Assembly (NCBI GenBank): GCA_029261155.1
Contig: JAJDBW010000021.1
Coordinates: 43,073 to 107,072, forward strand
DNA length: 64,000 nucleotides
Direction of reading: 5' to 3'
From: Nitrospirota bacterium
Lineage (GTDB): Bacteria > Nitrospirota > Nitrospiria > SBBL01 > JAADHI01
Shown here: positions 1 to 8,912 of the stretch, one piece after another
Numbering within the stretch: position 1 is the first letter of the stretch
How the letters are laid out: each line of letters opens with the position of its first letter
Translations under genes and position numbers: made by a program
The notes under the pieces: model-generated
What the model was told of the DNA's origin: nothing
Databases searched by the model: none
Seen by the model: only the letters and a program-made list of their open reading frames with translations

Positions 1-132
1 TCTAAATAACTTCGAACTTAAGGTCTTCGAAATAGTAACATTTACACGAAAATATTAATAGCCTTTTGAGAAGCATTTTGTAAGATCAACTCAAATACGT
101 CTGCCCATTTTTATTACAAGCCAAGCCCAGAT

Positions 133-1200
133 TTAGTCAGAAGGAGGAAGTTTTATCAGTTTATTTCTCAGAAAAAAGTCCGCCAGAATAAGCGCCATCA
201 TAGCTTCCGCGATGGGAACGGCCCGAATGCCAACACAGGGGTCGTGCCGTCCTTTGGTGACGATGGTGGCGGGTTGGTTATATATATCGACAGTGTCTTG
301 GGGTATCGCAATAGATGAGGTCGGCTTTAACGCGAGTCGTACCACGATTTCGTCACCATTCGAAATGCCCCCCAGAATCCCGCCGGCATTGTTGGAACGA
401 AAACCCGTGGGGGTGATGGGATCACAGTTTTCGCTTCCGCTCATTTCAACGACACGGAAGCCTGCGCCGATTTCGACCCCTTTGACGGCATTGATGGACA
501 TCATCCCGCCAGCCAGGACGGCATCAAGCTTATCAAAGACGGGTTCTCCCAGACCGGGAGGTGTGCCCTTGGCCACAACCTCGACCATTGCCCCGATGGA
601 GTTACGATCTGCCTGGGCCTTGCGGATGACCGCTTCCATTTCGGCCACGGCATCGGGGTCCGGGCAGAAAAGAGGATTCCGAGAAATTTCGGCCTTGTCG
701 ATCTTGTTCACCTTAACGCCCCCGACTTGGACGACGTACGCGACGATTTCTATGCCTTCCTGGGCGAGCAGCTTTCGGGCGATGGCTCCGGCCGCAACCC
801 GTGCAAGGGTTTCCCGTGCGGATGCACGTCCACCACCTCTGTAATCTCTGAAACCGTATTTCTTGAAATAGGTGAAATCGGCATGGCCCGGACGGAAGAG
901 ATCTTTGATCGCATCGTAATCTTTTGATTTTTGATCTTCGTTAAACACGACAAAGGCGATGGGGGTGCCCGTGCTTTTTCCTTCGAAGACTCCGGAAAGG
1001 ATTTGTACGGTATCGGATTCTTTTCGTTGTGTCGTTAGGCGGTGCTGACCGGGTTTCCGGCGATCAAGGTCGACTTGGAGGTCTTTTTCTGAAAGCGCCA
1101 GGCCCGCAGGACAGCCGTCAACAATGCCTCCGAGGGCAATGCCGTGGCTTTCTCCAAAAGTGGTCAGACGAAAGACTTGTCCGAATGTATTGCCTGCCAT
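133..1200 (-). CDS. aroC: Chorismate synthase
   Basis: Converts 5-enolpyruvylshikimate-3-phosphate to chorismate, the last shared step of aromatic amino acid synthesis, using reduced FMN; cytosolic. The 355-residue product has the family's usual length. It opens with the signature N-terminus ([18 protein letters not shown]) and carries the RPGHAD and [10 protein letters not shown] segments and the C-terminal KGRHDPC motif. The ATG at 1200 is fixed by the conserved N-terminus. It is separated by 56 bases from the thioredoxin-like gene upstream on the same strand. Nothing is odd in it. Family assignment is secure; regulation is not visible. Confidence 0.97.
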   Translation of the reverse strand: MAGNTFGQVFRLTTFGESHGIALGGIVDGCPAGLALSEKDLQVDLDRRKPGQHRLTTQRKESDTVQILSGVFEGKSTGTPIAFVVFNEDQKSKDYDAIKDLFRPGHADFTYFKKYGFRDYRGGGRASARETLARVAAGAIARKLLAQEGIEIVAYVVQVGGVKVNKIDKAEISRNPLFCPDPDAVAEMEAVIRKAQADRNSIGAMVEVVAKGTPPGLGEPVFDKLDAVLAGGMMSINAVKGVEIGAGFRVVEMSGSENCDPITPTGFRSNNAGGILGGISNGDEIVVRLALKPTSSIAIPQDTVDIYNQPATIVTKGRHDPCVGIRAVPIAEAMMALILADFFLRNKLIKLPPSD

Positions 1201-1256
1201 AAAATACCGTTTTGAAGTACCTTATAAATAGAACGGCAATAAAAAGAAGTGCCGAT

Positions 1257-1802
1257 TTAAATTTGTGCCCATTTAATCGTGCATCCGACGGCATGGGTTT
1301 CTTCATTCTTGATGGCTTGGTTCGAAAGAAGGGCCTCGATGGCCTTTCGGAAATCGTGCGTACGGGCCTTGCTGGCCTCTTTCCAGTTGTCGTCGATTCT
1401 TCCGGTATAGCGTAGGCGTCGGCCTTGATCGAATAAAAAAACCTCGGGTGTATAGTGCGCACCGTAGGCATTGGCGACGGCTTGATCATCGTCTCTGAGG
1501 TAAGGAAAGTTATAGCCTTGTTCTTTTGCGCGAAGAATCATGTTGTCTAAGTTGTCTTCCGGATAGTTCTTTGTCTCGTTGGCATTGATGGCAAGCAGCG
1601 CGACACCTTTTTCCATAAAATCCGCTTGTATTGTAATCAAGCGGTCCTCATAGGCCTGAACATAGGGACAGTGGTTGCAGGTAAACAGGACCGCAAGCAC
1701 TTTTTTTTCGCTAAAATTGTTTAGGGAATAGGTCTGTCCATCGACCCCTGGAAGTTGGAAGTCGGGGGCCAATACGCCAATCGGCAAACGGCTTGAATCC
1801 AT
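1257..1802 (-). CDS. Thioredoxin-like (AhpC/TSA-TlpA type) redox protein
   Basis: A 181-residue cytosolic thioredoxin-fold protein. The N-terminal part reads APDFQLPGVDGQ, typical of peroxiredoxin/TlpA folds. It is followed by the active site in LFTCNHCPYVQAY (a CxxC pair, residues about 42-45) and a cis-Pro segment near YTPEVFLFD. No signal peptide is seen, unlike periplasmic TlpA. Known relatives are annotated as thioredoxin family or peroxiredoxin-like, and their substrates are unclear. It lies 12 bases downstream of the FmdE-like gene on the same strand, so the two are probably co-transcribed. Confidence 0.85.
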   Translation of the reverse strand: MDSSRLPIGVLAPDFQLPGVDGQTYSLNNFSEKKVLAVLFTCNHCPYVQAYEDRLITIQADFMEKGVALLAINANETKNYPEDNLDNMILRAKEQGYNFPYLRDDDQAVANAYGAHYTPEVFLFDQGRRLRYTGRIDDNWKEASKARTHDFRKAIEALLSNQAIKNEETHAVGCTIKWAQI

Positions 1803-1813
1803 GCGTCACTCTC

Positions 1814-2407
1814 TTAAGCGGGTATTGTTCCTAAGCACTCCGTGCAAAGTCGCTTGCCTCCCTTGTCTTTCAAGAGGGCGATGTCGACATGCTCATGGCA
1901 TTGATCACAAGGCTCGGCTTGGTATTTCCCGGATTTTGGGGGCGGAGGAAGTGAAACTTCCGAGATTGAAAAAAGCGCCGAATCTGGTGCCGCTAATATC
2001 GCATCGATAATTTCTTCTGTCTTTTTCTGGAGCGCGGCTTTGGCTTCGGGGCTGGCATCCGGCCGCTTTGTCTCCTTTCGGAGTGCTCGGAGCTGGCTGT
2101 GATCAAAGGTGTCCCAATACTTACAATAGGCCCGGACTGCTGTTCCCGTTGCTGTATTTTGAAGGATGTAGACGGGTTTACCGATATGCGTCAAAATGAG
2201 ATTGCGTTTTCCAAAGGTGCAGCCTGTGATTTCTTGAATCGCATCCACGGCGCAGGTTTCGTTTCCAACGAGGGCGACGACTTCTTTCATGTTTTTTAAT
2301 TGATCGCCCATTTCGCTGACCAGGACTTTTGCCGCCCGATAGCCGATGGCGATATCCAGACAAAGATGTTGATGGAATGCGACCGCATCTTTAAACTCGC
2401 TGCCCAT
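1814..2407 (-). CDS. FmdE-family protein with C-terminal zinc ribbon
   Basis: A 197-residue protein related to subunit E of formylmethanofuran dehydrogenase. Outside methanogens the family is of uncertain function, often linked to molybdenum or tungsten enzymes. Visible features are FHQHLC near the N-terminus, ETCAVDAIQ with TGCTFGKRNL in the middle, and a C-terminal ribbon with two CxxC pairs (CDQCHEH, about residues 167-172, and LCTECLG). A low-complexity SLPPPPKSG linker separates the two domains. No other formylmethanofuran gene is nearby, so a methanofuran role is unlikely. It probably forms an operon with the thioredoxin-like gene 12 bases downstream. Confidence 0.85.
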   Translation of the reverse strand: MGSEFKDAVAFHQHLCLDIAIGYRAAKVLVSEMGDQLKNMKEVVALVGNETCAVDAIQEITGCTFGKRNLILTHIGKPVYILQNTATGTAVRAYCKYWDTFDHSQLRALRKETKRPDASPEAKAALQKKTEEIIDAILAAPDSALFSISEVSLPPPPKSGKYQAEPCDQCHEHVDIALLKDKGGKRLCTECLGTIPA

Positions 2408-2551
2408 GAATCCGATCCCCCTTTTTTTTGATCGATATTTGGATAGAACGGGGCTTATCTTATCACATCGTCCAAAAGAATGAAATCGCGCTTAGGGTGA
2501 AATTGGGATGAAAGGTTTTTAGAGGAGGACTGAATATTTAATGGGACCGAA

Positions 2552-2580
2552 GCCCCCCTTGATTAGCAAGCAAGCGGGGC
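2552..2580 (-). terminator. Hairpin after the 149-aa gene
   Basis: On the minus strand GCCCCgCTTG pairs with CAAGgGGGGC around a 9-base loop, directly after the stop codon at 2582. There is no clear T-run, so this may be a weak terminator or an mRNA-stabilising hairpin. Confidence 0.4.
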
Positions 2581-2581
2581 A

Positions 2582-3031
2582 TTAATCGTGAATGGAAAGG
2601 ACAAGCTTCGGGTTTAAGTAGACGATGACGTCATCCAGGAAAAGCCTAAAGAAACCGGACGTCGCGTTCGCATAATCCTTAACGCGCGTGCGCCCGTCGG
2701 GGAGGCTGATGTAGATCTCACCCCTAATCTCCTCTCCCAGGATTGTTTTTACCGTTACGGTGTGTTTTTCTCCAAGCCGCATGAGGTCATCTTCTTCCTG
2801 CTGACTGTCAATTTTGGCTTGTAAAATATGGCTTACGTTTAAAAGGACCACGCCCGTTTCGGTTTTTACCGGGATAAAGCGATCTCCTCGGCTCAAGAGG
2901 TCGTCCATTTTTTGAGCACCCAAGTGATGTTCGTCGTACAAACTCAAATAGGTCTCTCCCTCAATCCAATTCCCATTGGACAGTTGAAATTTGGCGGTTC
3001 GCGCCCCCTTCTCGATTTTATTTTTACCCAT
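2582..3031 (-). CDS. Unrecognised 149-aa protein in a pilT operon
   Basis: No family recognised with confidence. The protein has two similar halves, each with a short beta-rich stretch containing a G(E)xxIxGExYxSL-like segment (WIEGETYLSLYDEHH near residue 22 and IRGEIYISLPDGRTR near residue 100). This suggests an internal duplication of a small beta-barrel domain. It has no signal peptide or membrane segment. Its start overlaps the pilT end by 8 bases, so the two are probably translationally coupled, and a role beside the pilus-retraction ATPase is plausible but inferred. Confidence 0.7.
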   Translation of the reverse strand: MGKNKIEKGARTAKFQLSNGNWIEGETYLSLYDEHHLGAQKMDDLLSRGDRFIPVKTETGVVLLNVSHILQAKIDSQQEEDDLMRLGEKHTVTVKTILGEEIRGEIYISLPDGRTRVKDYANATSGFFRLFLDDVIVYLNPKLVLSIHD

Positions 3032-4094
3032 ATTTCACTGCCTGTTGCGGTATGGGAAAACGCTCCTTGCTCGTTGCGTACTTGTGGGCTTCCTCGACTG
3101 TCACTTTTTTTTCTGAAACCAAGGCTTGAAGAGCCTGGTCCATCTGCTGCATGCCGTCCTTCTTTCCCGTTTGAATCACCGAGGGAATTTGAAAGGTTTT
3201 GCCCTCTCGAATCAGGTTCGAGACCGCGTGCGTCACATAGAGAATCTCCAAGGCGGCGGCCCTTTTCCCGTCGATGGTTTTGAGGAGCTGTTGTGAGATG
3301 ACCCCTTTTAAAGATTCGGCGAGCATGGCGCGAATCTGCTCTTGTTGATTGGTGGGAAACACATTGATGATTCGATCGACCGTCTTGGAGGCGCTACTGG
3401 TATGAAGCGTACCGAAAACAAGATGACCGGTTTCCGCCGCTGTAATGGCCAACTCGATGGTTTCGAGGTCACGCATTTCTCCCACCAAGATAATGTCGGG
3501 GTCTTCCCGAAGCGCTGCCTTCAGCGCTGAGGCGAAGCTTTGGGTATGACGACCGACCTCCCTTTGATTGACCAAACTTTGCTTACTGGGGTGAACAAAC
3601 TCGATCGGATCTTCTACGGTGAGAATGTGTTCCTTTTGCGAAGCATTGATATAGTCGACCATGGCGGCGAGGGTTGTGGATTTCCCGCTCCCTGTCGGTC
3701 CGGTCACCAAAACCAGGCCCTTCTTTAACTGACAAAAACGGAGAACGACATCAGGAAGGCCGAGATCTTTCACGCTCAGAATCTTTGTCGGGATCAAGCG
3801 AAAAACGGCTGAGATCCCTAATCTTCCGAAAAAAATATTTGCCCGAAAACGGCAAGCCAGTTCTAGGACTTCGTAAGCACAATCAAGGTCGTGGCTCGCT
3901 TCGAAACGTTTACGTTCGCTTTCGGTCAGCATGCCGTAGACCAGGGATTTGATCTGTTCATGTGTGAGCTTTTGTGCCATGAGCGGGACCAATTCCCCGC
4001 CCGCACGCATGAGCGGAGGGTTTTCGGGAGAAAGATGGAGGTCGGAGCCATTTTTATCTTTTAGCGCTTTAAAAAGCTTGTCGATTTGGGGCAT
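3024..4094 (-). CDS. pilT: PilT-type twitching motility ATPase
   Basis: Hexameric ATPase that powers type IV pilus retraction at the inner membrane. The 356-residue length fits PilT. Visible motifs are the N-terminal PAS-like region (DKNGSDLHLSPENPP), Walker A (GPTGSGKS, about residues 131-138), Asp box (HILTVEDPIEF), Walker B (DIILVGEMRDLET) and His box (GHLVFGTLHT). The C-terminal signature is AVSNLIREGKTFQI, where classic PilT has AIRNLIRE. That and the length suggest a PilT/PilU-like paralogue; no other pilus gene is in view. Downstream it overlaps the 149-aa gene. The 236 bases upstream, to 4330, hold only short overlapping ORFs I do not support. Confidence 0.92.
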   Translation of the reverse strand: MPQIDKLFKALKDKNGSDLHLSPENPPLMRAGGELVPLMAQKLTHEQIKSLVYGMLTESERKRFEASHDLDCAYEVLELACRFRANIFFGRLGISAVFRLIPTKILSVKDLGLPDVVLRFCQLKKGLVLVTGPTGSGKSTTLAAMVDYINASQKEHILTVEDPIEFVHPSKQSLVNQREVGRHTQSFASALKAALREDPDIILVGEMRDLETIELAITAAETGHLVFGTLHTSSASKTVDRIINVFPTNQQEQIRAMLAESLKGVISQQLLKTIDGKRAAALEILYVTHAVSNLIREGKTFQIPSVIQTGKKDGMQQMDQALQALVSEKKVTVEEAHKYATSKERFPIPQQAVKYG

Positions 4095-4330
4095 TGCGGC
4101 GTCCTCGGTGTCTTTCTAGATACCCAGAAAGCATACCAGAAAACGGTCGATCCGCAAGGCGTGAAGAGAAACACAAGGGCTTTGGAATCGAGAAGCCGAT
4201 ATCGAGCGCGTTCATGCGCTTCGATCGCTTATTCGCTTGGGCGGTCTGGGAAAAAGCAGGGCTTTTCCGCGAGAAAAACGGAGGCATGCTTGGTGGTCAT
4301 ACAGGACTGAGTGTCTTTAGAAGATGATCG

Positions 4331-6820
4331 TTAACAGCAGTCCGTTGACGAACAGGAGTCTGCGTCTTCCGAGGCCTTGGCCTTGATGACAGACGCTTCC
4401 CCTTGTGTGATCACGAAGGCCTGTTGGTAAGGTGGCTTTTGTAGTTTCGCCGCCGTATCGGTGCACACCTGCACGGCTTGATTCCGAGGGAAGAGATGGC
4501 CTTCCTCATCCACGACGGCTTGCATGGGGCCCAGGTAGGTTGCCCATTGTCCGACATAGTTGCAGCTCGCCTTTTTTTCGAATTTGTAGCCGCGAATAAC
4601 TGCGGAGTAAAACCGGTAGCCTTCCACTTCTTTCCAAAGGGTTTTTTTCAAAATGGAGAGCCCGTAGAAGCCGGCCTGTTCGAGCTTCGCCAGATATTCC
4701 TTTTCGGTCAGCGCCCCCGAGACGCATTCTCCCCAAAGGCGTGGATTGGCCTTCATCCCCTCGGGCAGGGCCTGTTCCGTAATGGTATCCGAGATAACGA
4801 TGCGCCCGAAATCTTTCAAGACGCGCCAAATCTCGACGAAGACCTGTTTTTTATCGGGGGAAAGATTGATAACGCAATTCGAGGTGACCAGATCGGTAAA
4901 TTGGTCCGGCAAGGGGATTTCTTCGAGATAGCCCTTTTTGAATTCGACATTGGCATAGCCTAGATTGGCCGCGACGATTTCTCTCGCCGCGTTGGCTTGA
5001 CGCAGCATCCGATCGGTCATGTCGATGCCGACGACACGGCCCCTGGGCCCGACTTTTTTGGCGGCGATAAAACAGTCGATGCCACCGCCCGAACCGAGAT
5101 CAACCATGATTTCACCTGCTTTGAGGCCGGCCAGATCCACCGGGCTGCCGCAGCCGTAGGAAATTTCCAGGACCTCCTTGGGGATGTGGTCGCTACCGTC
5201 CAAGGGATAGCCCTCGGGGCAGCAAAGTGCGGCCTGTGGGGTTTCGGCCGCATCTCCGTAGAAATCGCTGACGACGCGGCGGGAGTGATCGAGATCGACC
5301 GAGAGGACACAGGCCGAACGCGAGAGCGAAACCGCGAAGCCGCCAAGGGTTTCGACGCCAGGACGGGGGCTGTCTAAAACGGCATCGTCCCCCATGGCGG
5401 CAAAAATGACCGGCCGGTCATAGCCGGAGGCGGTTTTCTGCCGGGCCTTGGCCTCCGCGCGAGAAAATAAAATATCCAATATCCAGGCTTCGTAAAAATC
5501 GGAGAAGGGGTCTTCGCCCAAAAATCGACCGCTGTATAAGTAGCTGTGTTCAATATCGCCGCCGCCGCAAAGGAATTTTAGATAACAGTCTTTACATTTC
5601 GCCTTATTTTGCACGGTCGCTTTACGAATCGATTCAGCCAGAGGCGCGTTTTTCCATATGGCCTCAAGACTTTTTTCCAAAGTACTGCCCAAACTCAGTT
5701 CAGGAATCCCGGCCAGGGCCGCCGTCGGGTAGACTTGCGCGTCCGCATACACGCAGAGGGATTCGTAGGCCGCGTTGGAGAGATCGACCTTTAGATGCGA
5801 TGGTCCCATTAAGCTGCCCATCAACACATCGTGATTGTCGAAGCTGAGGCCCAGGGCATCCGTCGCCGCCTTGCTGCGTTTGAAGGCTTCGAGCAAGGCC
5901 GCAGTCGAAGGGGGCGCGAGGGTATCCGATTCGAGGGCACGGCCTCGGTGATGACTCAGCAGGAGATGGAGATTTTTAATGCCGAGCTTTGAGGCGAGAT
6001 GAACCATGTCTTCGAGATGCGCGACATTCGAGCGATTCACGACCGTGGTGAGGGTGGGAGAAAAACCGAGGCCGATGGCTTCTTTGATGCCACGGATGGT
6101 CGCGTCGAAGGTTCCGTTTCCCCGCATGGCATTGTTGATTTCGGCCGTCGGCCCGTCCAGGCTGATTTGGAGCTGCAGGCGGTTTGGATCGCAGAGGGAT
6201 AATTTCTTGAGGTGTTCTCCACGAAACAGCATGCCGTTGGTCAGGATAATCAATTCCGCCTTCGGTATCTCAAGGATATGGTCGATGATTTCGAAGATGT
6301 CGTCTCTTAAAAAGGGTTCGCCGCCCGTAATGTAAAAACGCGATGTTCCCAAGGCCTGGGCTTGATCGATGATATTTAACCAAAACGCCGTGTCTCCACC
6401 GGGGATGCCGCTGGGCGAAGAGCTGACCAGGCAATGGCTGCAGCTGAGGTTGCAGGCATTGGTGACATGAAGCCATAGTTCACTCAAGCGGCCGGGGCGG
6501 AGGACTTCGGCGCGGCCGGGATAGGGGGCCTTCGTTTGGGATTGCGTCGAGATGAATTTCTTGCCGAGCGCCTCCTCGAAAAAACTGTGGCAATGCAGCC
6601 AGGCCTTGGCCCAGTCCATGCCGTTTTCTCGGGCGTAGGTTGCAACGAGATCGCCGAAGGTTGTCTTCCCATCCAGCTTGCGAATCAAGTCGGCGCCTTG
6701 GGCGTCCGTCGCAATCCAATGGGGCCCTTCCGGATCGATTAAAAGTCTGAGATTTTGACGAGAGATCTCTCGGTAGAGGGGGACGAAAAATCGACTGTCG
6801 TTTGCAATGGCTTCAGTCAT
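4331..6820 (-). CDS. PqqD-like / radical SAM / ArsM-like methyltransferase fusion
   Basis: An 829-residue three-part protein. Residues about 25-90 look like a PqqD-type peptide-binding fold. Residues about 114-425 are a radical SAM domain with Cys123, Cys127 and Cys130 (CNLSCSHC), ITGGEP and a short SPASM-like end ([10 protein letters not shown]). Residues about 515-745 resemble As(III) S-adenosylmethionine methyltransferase, with DLGSGGG and GIDMT for SAM binding. The cysteines that bind arsenic in ArsM all have counterparts: CC at 533-534, YGCGSP (557), SNCVINLS (649) and WGECVSG (699). The tail ends in CSSTDCC. ArsM-type chemistry on arsenic or another thiophilic substrate is inferred. It is divergent from a Crp/Fnr regulator with an operator-like palindrome between them. 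Confidence 0.85.
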   Translation of the reverse strand: MTEAIANDSRFFVPLYREISRQNLRLLIDPEGPHWIATDAQGADLIRKLDGKTTFGDLVATYARENGMDWAKAWLHCHSFFEEALGKKFISTQSQTKAPYPGRAEVLRPGRLSELWLHVTNACNLSCSHCLVSSSPSGIPGGDTAFWLNIIDQAQALGTSRFYITGGEPFLRDDIFEIIDHILEIPKAELIILTNGMLFRGEHLKKLSLCDPNRLQLQISLDGPTAEINNAMRGNGTFDATIRGIKEAIGLGFSPTLTTVVNRSNVAHLEDMVHLASKLGIKNLHLLLSHHRGRALESDTLAPPSTAALLEAFKRSKAATDALGLSFDNHDVLMGSLMGPSHLKVDLSNAAYESLCVYADAQVYPTAALAGIPELSLGSTLEKSLEAIWKNAPLAESIRKATVQNKAKCKDCYLKFLCGGGDIEHSYLYSGRFLGEDPFSDFYEAWILDILFSRAEAKARQKTASGYDRPVIFAAMGDDAVLDSPRPGVETLGGFAVSLSRSACVLSVDLDHSRRVVSDFYGDAAETPQAALCCPEGYPLDGSDHIPKEVLEISYGCGSPVDLAGLKAGEIMVDLGSGGGIDCFIAAKKVGPRGRVVGIDMTDRMLRQANAAREIVAANLGYANVEFKKGYLEEIPLPDQFTDLVTSNCVINLSPDKKQVFVEIWRVLKDFGRIVISDTITEQALPEGMKANPRLWGECVSGALTEKEYLAKLEQAGFYGLSILKKTLWKEVEGYRFYSAVIRGYKFEKKASCNYVGQWATYLGPMQAVVDEEGHLFPRNQAVQVCTDTAAKLQKPPYQQAFVITQGEASVIKAKASEDADSCSSTDCC

Positions 6821-6894
6821 GTGCTCAGCTCCAATGGGGTTGTTTTTGTCCTTGTCGAATCGCGATAAGTATACGAAAAAATGGGCTGAAATAC

Positions 6895-6910
6895 TGTAGC
6901 CTATCCTACA
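6895..6910. promoter_or_regulatory. CRP-like operator palindrome, copy 1
   Basis: TGTAGCCTATCCTACA is a perfect TGTAG-N6-CTACA inverted repeat, with the half-site spacing of Crp-family operators. It lies between the divergent radical SAM/ArsM fusion and the Crp/Fnr gene. The same palindrome recurs at 7716, before the next operon. Assignment to the adjacent regulator is inference. Confidence 0.65.
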
Positions 6911-6979
6911 TTTGAAAAGGCCGGTGGGTCAAGAGCGAATCCATTCAAACCGACATTGATTAATACAGTCCCTTCACCT

Positions 6980-7693
6980 ATGATGCCTTGCATGGAAGAA
7001 AAAACCAAGCTCTGGTATCTGCAAAAGATTAACCTCTTTAAAGAGATGACTCCCGAAGAGATGCGCGAGCTTAACCGTGTGACTCGAATGGAGTCGGTTC
7101 GGAAAAAAATGCCGATCTTTTTCCCCGGCGACCCCAGCCATCAAGTCTATCTCCTAAAGGAGGGTCGGGTAAAAATTAGCCGCATCTCCGAGGAGGGACG
7201 GGAGGTGACCCTTGCGATGCTTTCGCCGGGGGAGATCTTCGGAGAACTCGAAGTCCTTGGCGACACCCCTCGCGATACCTTGGCGGAGGCCCTGGACGAC
7301 TGCCAGATTTGCGTGGTGAGCAAAGACATCTTTCTTGCGATGGTAAGCCGCAAGCCGGAATTTTCCTTTCGGCTGACCAAGCTGATCGGATTTCGCCTCA
7401 GAAAGATCGAAAACCGCGTCGAAGATCTCGTCTTCCGAGACGTTCCGGCCCGCTTGGCCCATCTCTTAATCGACTTGTCCAAAGAGCATGGGGAGGAGGC
7501 CCCGGTTGGGATTGCCCTCAAAATTAAGATTACTCATCAAGAGATTGCGAACCTCATCGGTTCCATCCGTGAAACCGTGAGCGCCGTGATGGGCGAGTTT
7601 AAGCGTGAGGGTTGGATTGCCTTTGAAGGGCGCCAGATCACCCTGCTTCGTCCCGATCTTCTTCAAAAACGTTCCGAATCCGCTACCCCATAG
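6980..7693 (+). CDS. Crp/Fnr-family transcriptional regulator
   Basis: A cyclic-nucleotide-binding-type sensor domain (about residues 10-125, with LLKEGRVKISRISEEGREVTL and LSPGEIFGELEVLG) is joined by a dimer helix to a C-terminal helix-turn-helix. That helix (HQEIANLIGSIRETVSAVM) keeps the RETV recognition motif of Crp. There is only one cysteine near the N-terminus, so it is not an iron-sulfur FNR; the effector is unknown. The frame is open to a TTG at 6956, but the ATG at 6980 is preferred; no strong ribosome site separates the options. The TGTAG-N6-CTACA sites on both sides of the gene suggest autoregulation and control of its neighbours. Confidence 0.9.
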   Translation: MMPCMEEKTKLWYLQKINLFKEMTPEEMRELNRVTRMESVRKKMPIFFPGDPSHQVYLLKEGRVKISRISEEGREVTLAMLSPGEIFGELEVLGDTPRDTLAEALDDCQICVVSKDIFLAMVSRKPEFSFRLTKLIGFRLRKIENRVEDLVFRDVPARLAHLLIDLSKEHGEEAPVGIALKIKITHQEIANLIGSIRETVSAVMGEFKREGWIAFEGRQITLLRPDLLQKRSESATP

Positions 7694-7715
7694 TCCAAAA
7701 AACTGCAAGTCGATT

Positions 7716-7731
7716 TGTAGCCCGCCCTACA
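7716..7731. promoter_or_regulatory. CRP-like operator palindrome, copy 2
   Basis: TGTAGCCCGCCCTACA repeats the TGTAG-N6-CTACA palindrome of 6895-6910, and both are followed by TTT after at most one base. It lies about 35 bases before the start of the thioredoxin-fold gene at 7766, a usual place for a Crp-family site. Confidence 0.65.
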
Positions 7732-7765
7732 TTTTCTCCCTGTCACATCGATTAGAGTAAGCGAC

Positions 7766-8059
7766 ATGGCTGTCTTAGAATTGTTTCTCGATACGCGTTG
7801 TTTCTCCGCGTCCCGGGCGATTGAACTCGCCCAATGTGTTGTCGCGAACACGGAGGGCCTCCGGCTTTTCATTCGAGATAGGCAAGCGGAGGGTGATCGG
7901 GCGCGTTTTGCCGGGGTTTTTATCACCCCGGCCTTTGTCCTCGACGGCGAGCTTTGTGCCCTTGGGACCCCCTCGCTCGACAGTCTGGTTATGAAAATAA
8001 AGAAGCGGTGCGCTGTAAGGAAAGCAGAACATCTGAAAAATCCATCCATCGACCAATAA
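7766..8059 (+). CDS. Small thioredoxin-fold-like protein
   Basis: A 97-residue cytosolic protein with no firm family. It begins with a beta strand and a DTRCFSAS turn where thioredoxin-fold proteins keep their active-site cysteines; here only one Cys is present. Later it has ITPAFVLDGELCALGTP, which resembles the cis-Pro region of glutaredoxin or KaiB-like folds. It sits after the second TGTAG-N6-CTACA site and 12 bases before the next gene, so the two probably form one operon under the Crp/Fnr regulator. Confidence 0.65.
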   Translation: MAVLELFLDTRCFSASRAIELAQCVVANTEGLRLFIRDRQAEGDRARFAGVFITPAFVLDGELCALGTPSLDSLVMKIKKRCAVRKAEHLKNPSIDQ

Positions 8060-8071
8060 AGGAGGAAGATC

Positions 8072-8599
8072 ATGAATTTGAAATCCTTGATATTTAGTCT
8101 TGCCCTCGTGGGCACCATGTTTTTCATGAATGACACGGCTTTGGCGGATACCGAACACGGCGGACATCAAAAAAATGGCGCCGTTCCAAAGGCGACCTTA
8201 GAGGCCATTGGGCCGCATATGTCGCAATTTTTAAACTATGAACCCTTCGATCCCCCCTTGAAGAACCATCTTTGGATGAAAACCGATACGGACAAGATGA
8301 TCTTTTTTCATTTTGCCAAGCCGGTCAGCGAAAAAGAAAACAAGTTGCTCTTTACCGGCGACGCCGTTAAGGGTCGTTTTTGTGCCGAGGATCAGCCGGC
8401 GGGCGGAAAAACGGGCTATGTGCATTTCCACAGTGGCGCAGTCGCCGAGGGGCACAAACACGGGCATGGGGGCGAAAAGGGGCAAGCGGGCTATTGGTTG
8501 CGCCATATTGCCTTGGGAGATTTTGAGATGATGAACATTCAATTTCGTCCCGGCGTTGCCCATAATTTTAAAGCTACCTCTGCGCCGAGTTGTAAGTAA
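8072..8599 (+). CDS. Exported His-rich protein, unrecognised
   Basis: A 175-residue protein with a cleavable signal peptide (about residues 1-25, ending TALADTEHGG) and a good ribosome site (AGGAGG at 8061). The mature part is rich in histidine: HGGHQ at the N-terminus, and HFHSG followed by HKHGHGG near residue 130. Cysteines lie near residue 108 and at the penultimate position. The pattern suggests periplasmic metal or heme binding, but no family was recognised. It follows the thioredoxin-fold gene by 12 bases. Confidence 0.75.
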   Translation: MNLKSLIFSLALVGTMFFMNDTALADTEHGGHQKNGAVPKATLEAIGPHMSQFLNYEPFDPPLKNHLWMKTDTDKMIFFHFAKPVSEKENKLLFTGDAVKGRFCAEDQPAGGKTGYVHFHSGAVAEGHKHGHGGEKGQAGYWLRHIALGDFEMMNIQFRPGVAHNFKATSAPSCK

Positions 8600-8812
8600 T
8601 TGATTTTATGTTATGAATTTGTCCGCGAGGCCGTGATCCCTTCCCCTGTGGTTGATCGGCCTTCGCTCATTTCCCTTCTTCTAGACACAAAAATAGACAC
8701 AAAAAGTCTCGTTTTCCTGAGTGAATCCCGTTTTTTTATCCTCGCGTACAAAATCTCCTTCTTATCCGCCTTTTTTCGTTAAATATTACGAATGTCGTTC
8801 TTGAAAAACCGG

Positions 8813-8841
8813 TTGTGGTTTCTGAGAGAGAATGCTATAAT
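8813..8841 (+). promoter_or_regulatory. Sigma70-type promoter for the Usp/PCP_red operon
   Basis: TTGTGG (8813-8818), a 17-base spacer and a perfect TATAAT (8836-8841) lie about 70 bases before the start at 8913. The ribosome site is GGGGAGG. The rest of 8600-8812 holds two TAGACACAAAAA direct copies near 8690 and no supported gene. Confidence 0.65.
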
Positions 8842-8912
8842 CTCGAAATTTTCTAAGAGGTTCCTGCAACTTCGTTTAGATAATATCGCTATAGATAGGG
8901 GAGGAATGAAAA

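Noticed and set aside
212..844. 210-codon ORF opposite aroC
   Set aside because: Shadow of a confident gene; no ribosome site or domain.
4069..4327. Three short overlapping ORFs upstream of pilT
   Set aside because: They overlap one another on both strands, with no domain and no ribosome site.
6980..7693. Oxygen-sensing FNR
   Set aside because: The N-terminal cysteine cluster is missing; only one Cys lies near the start.
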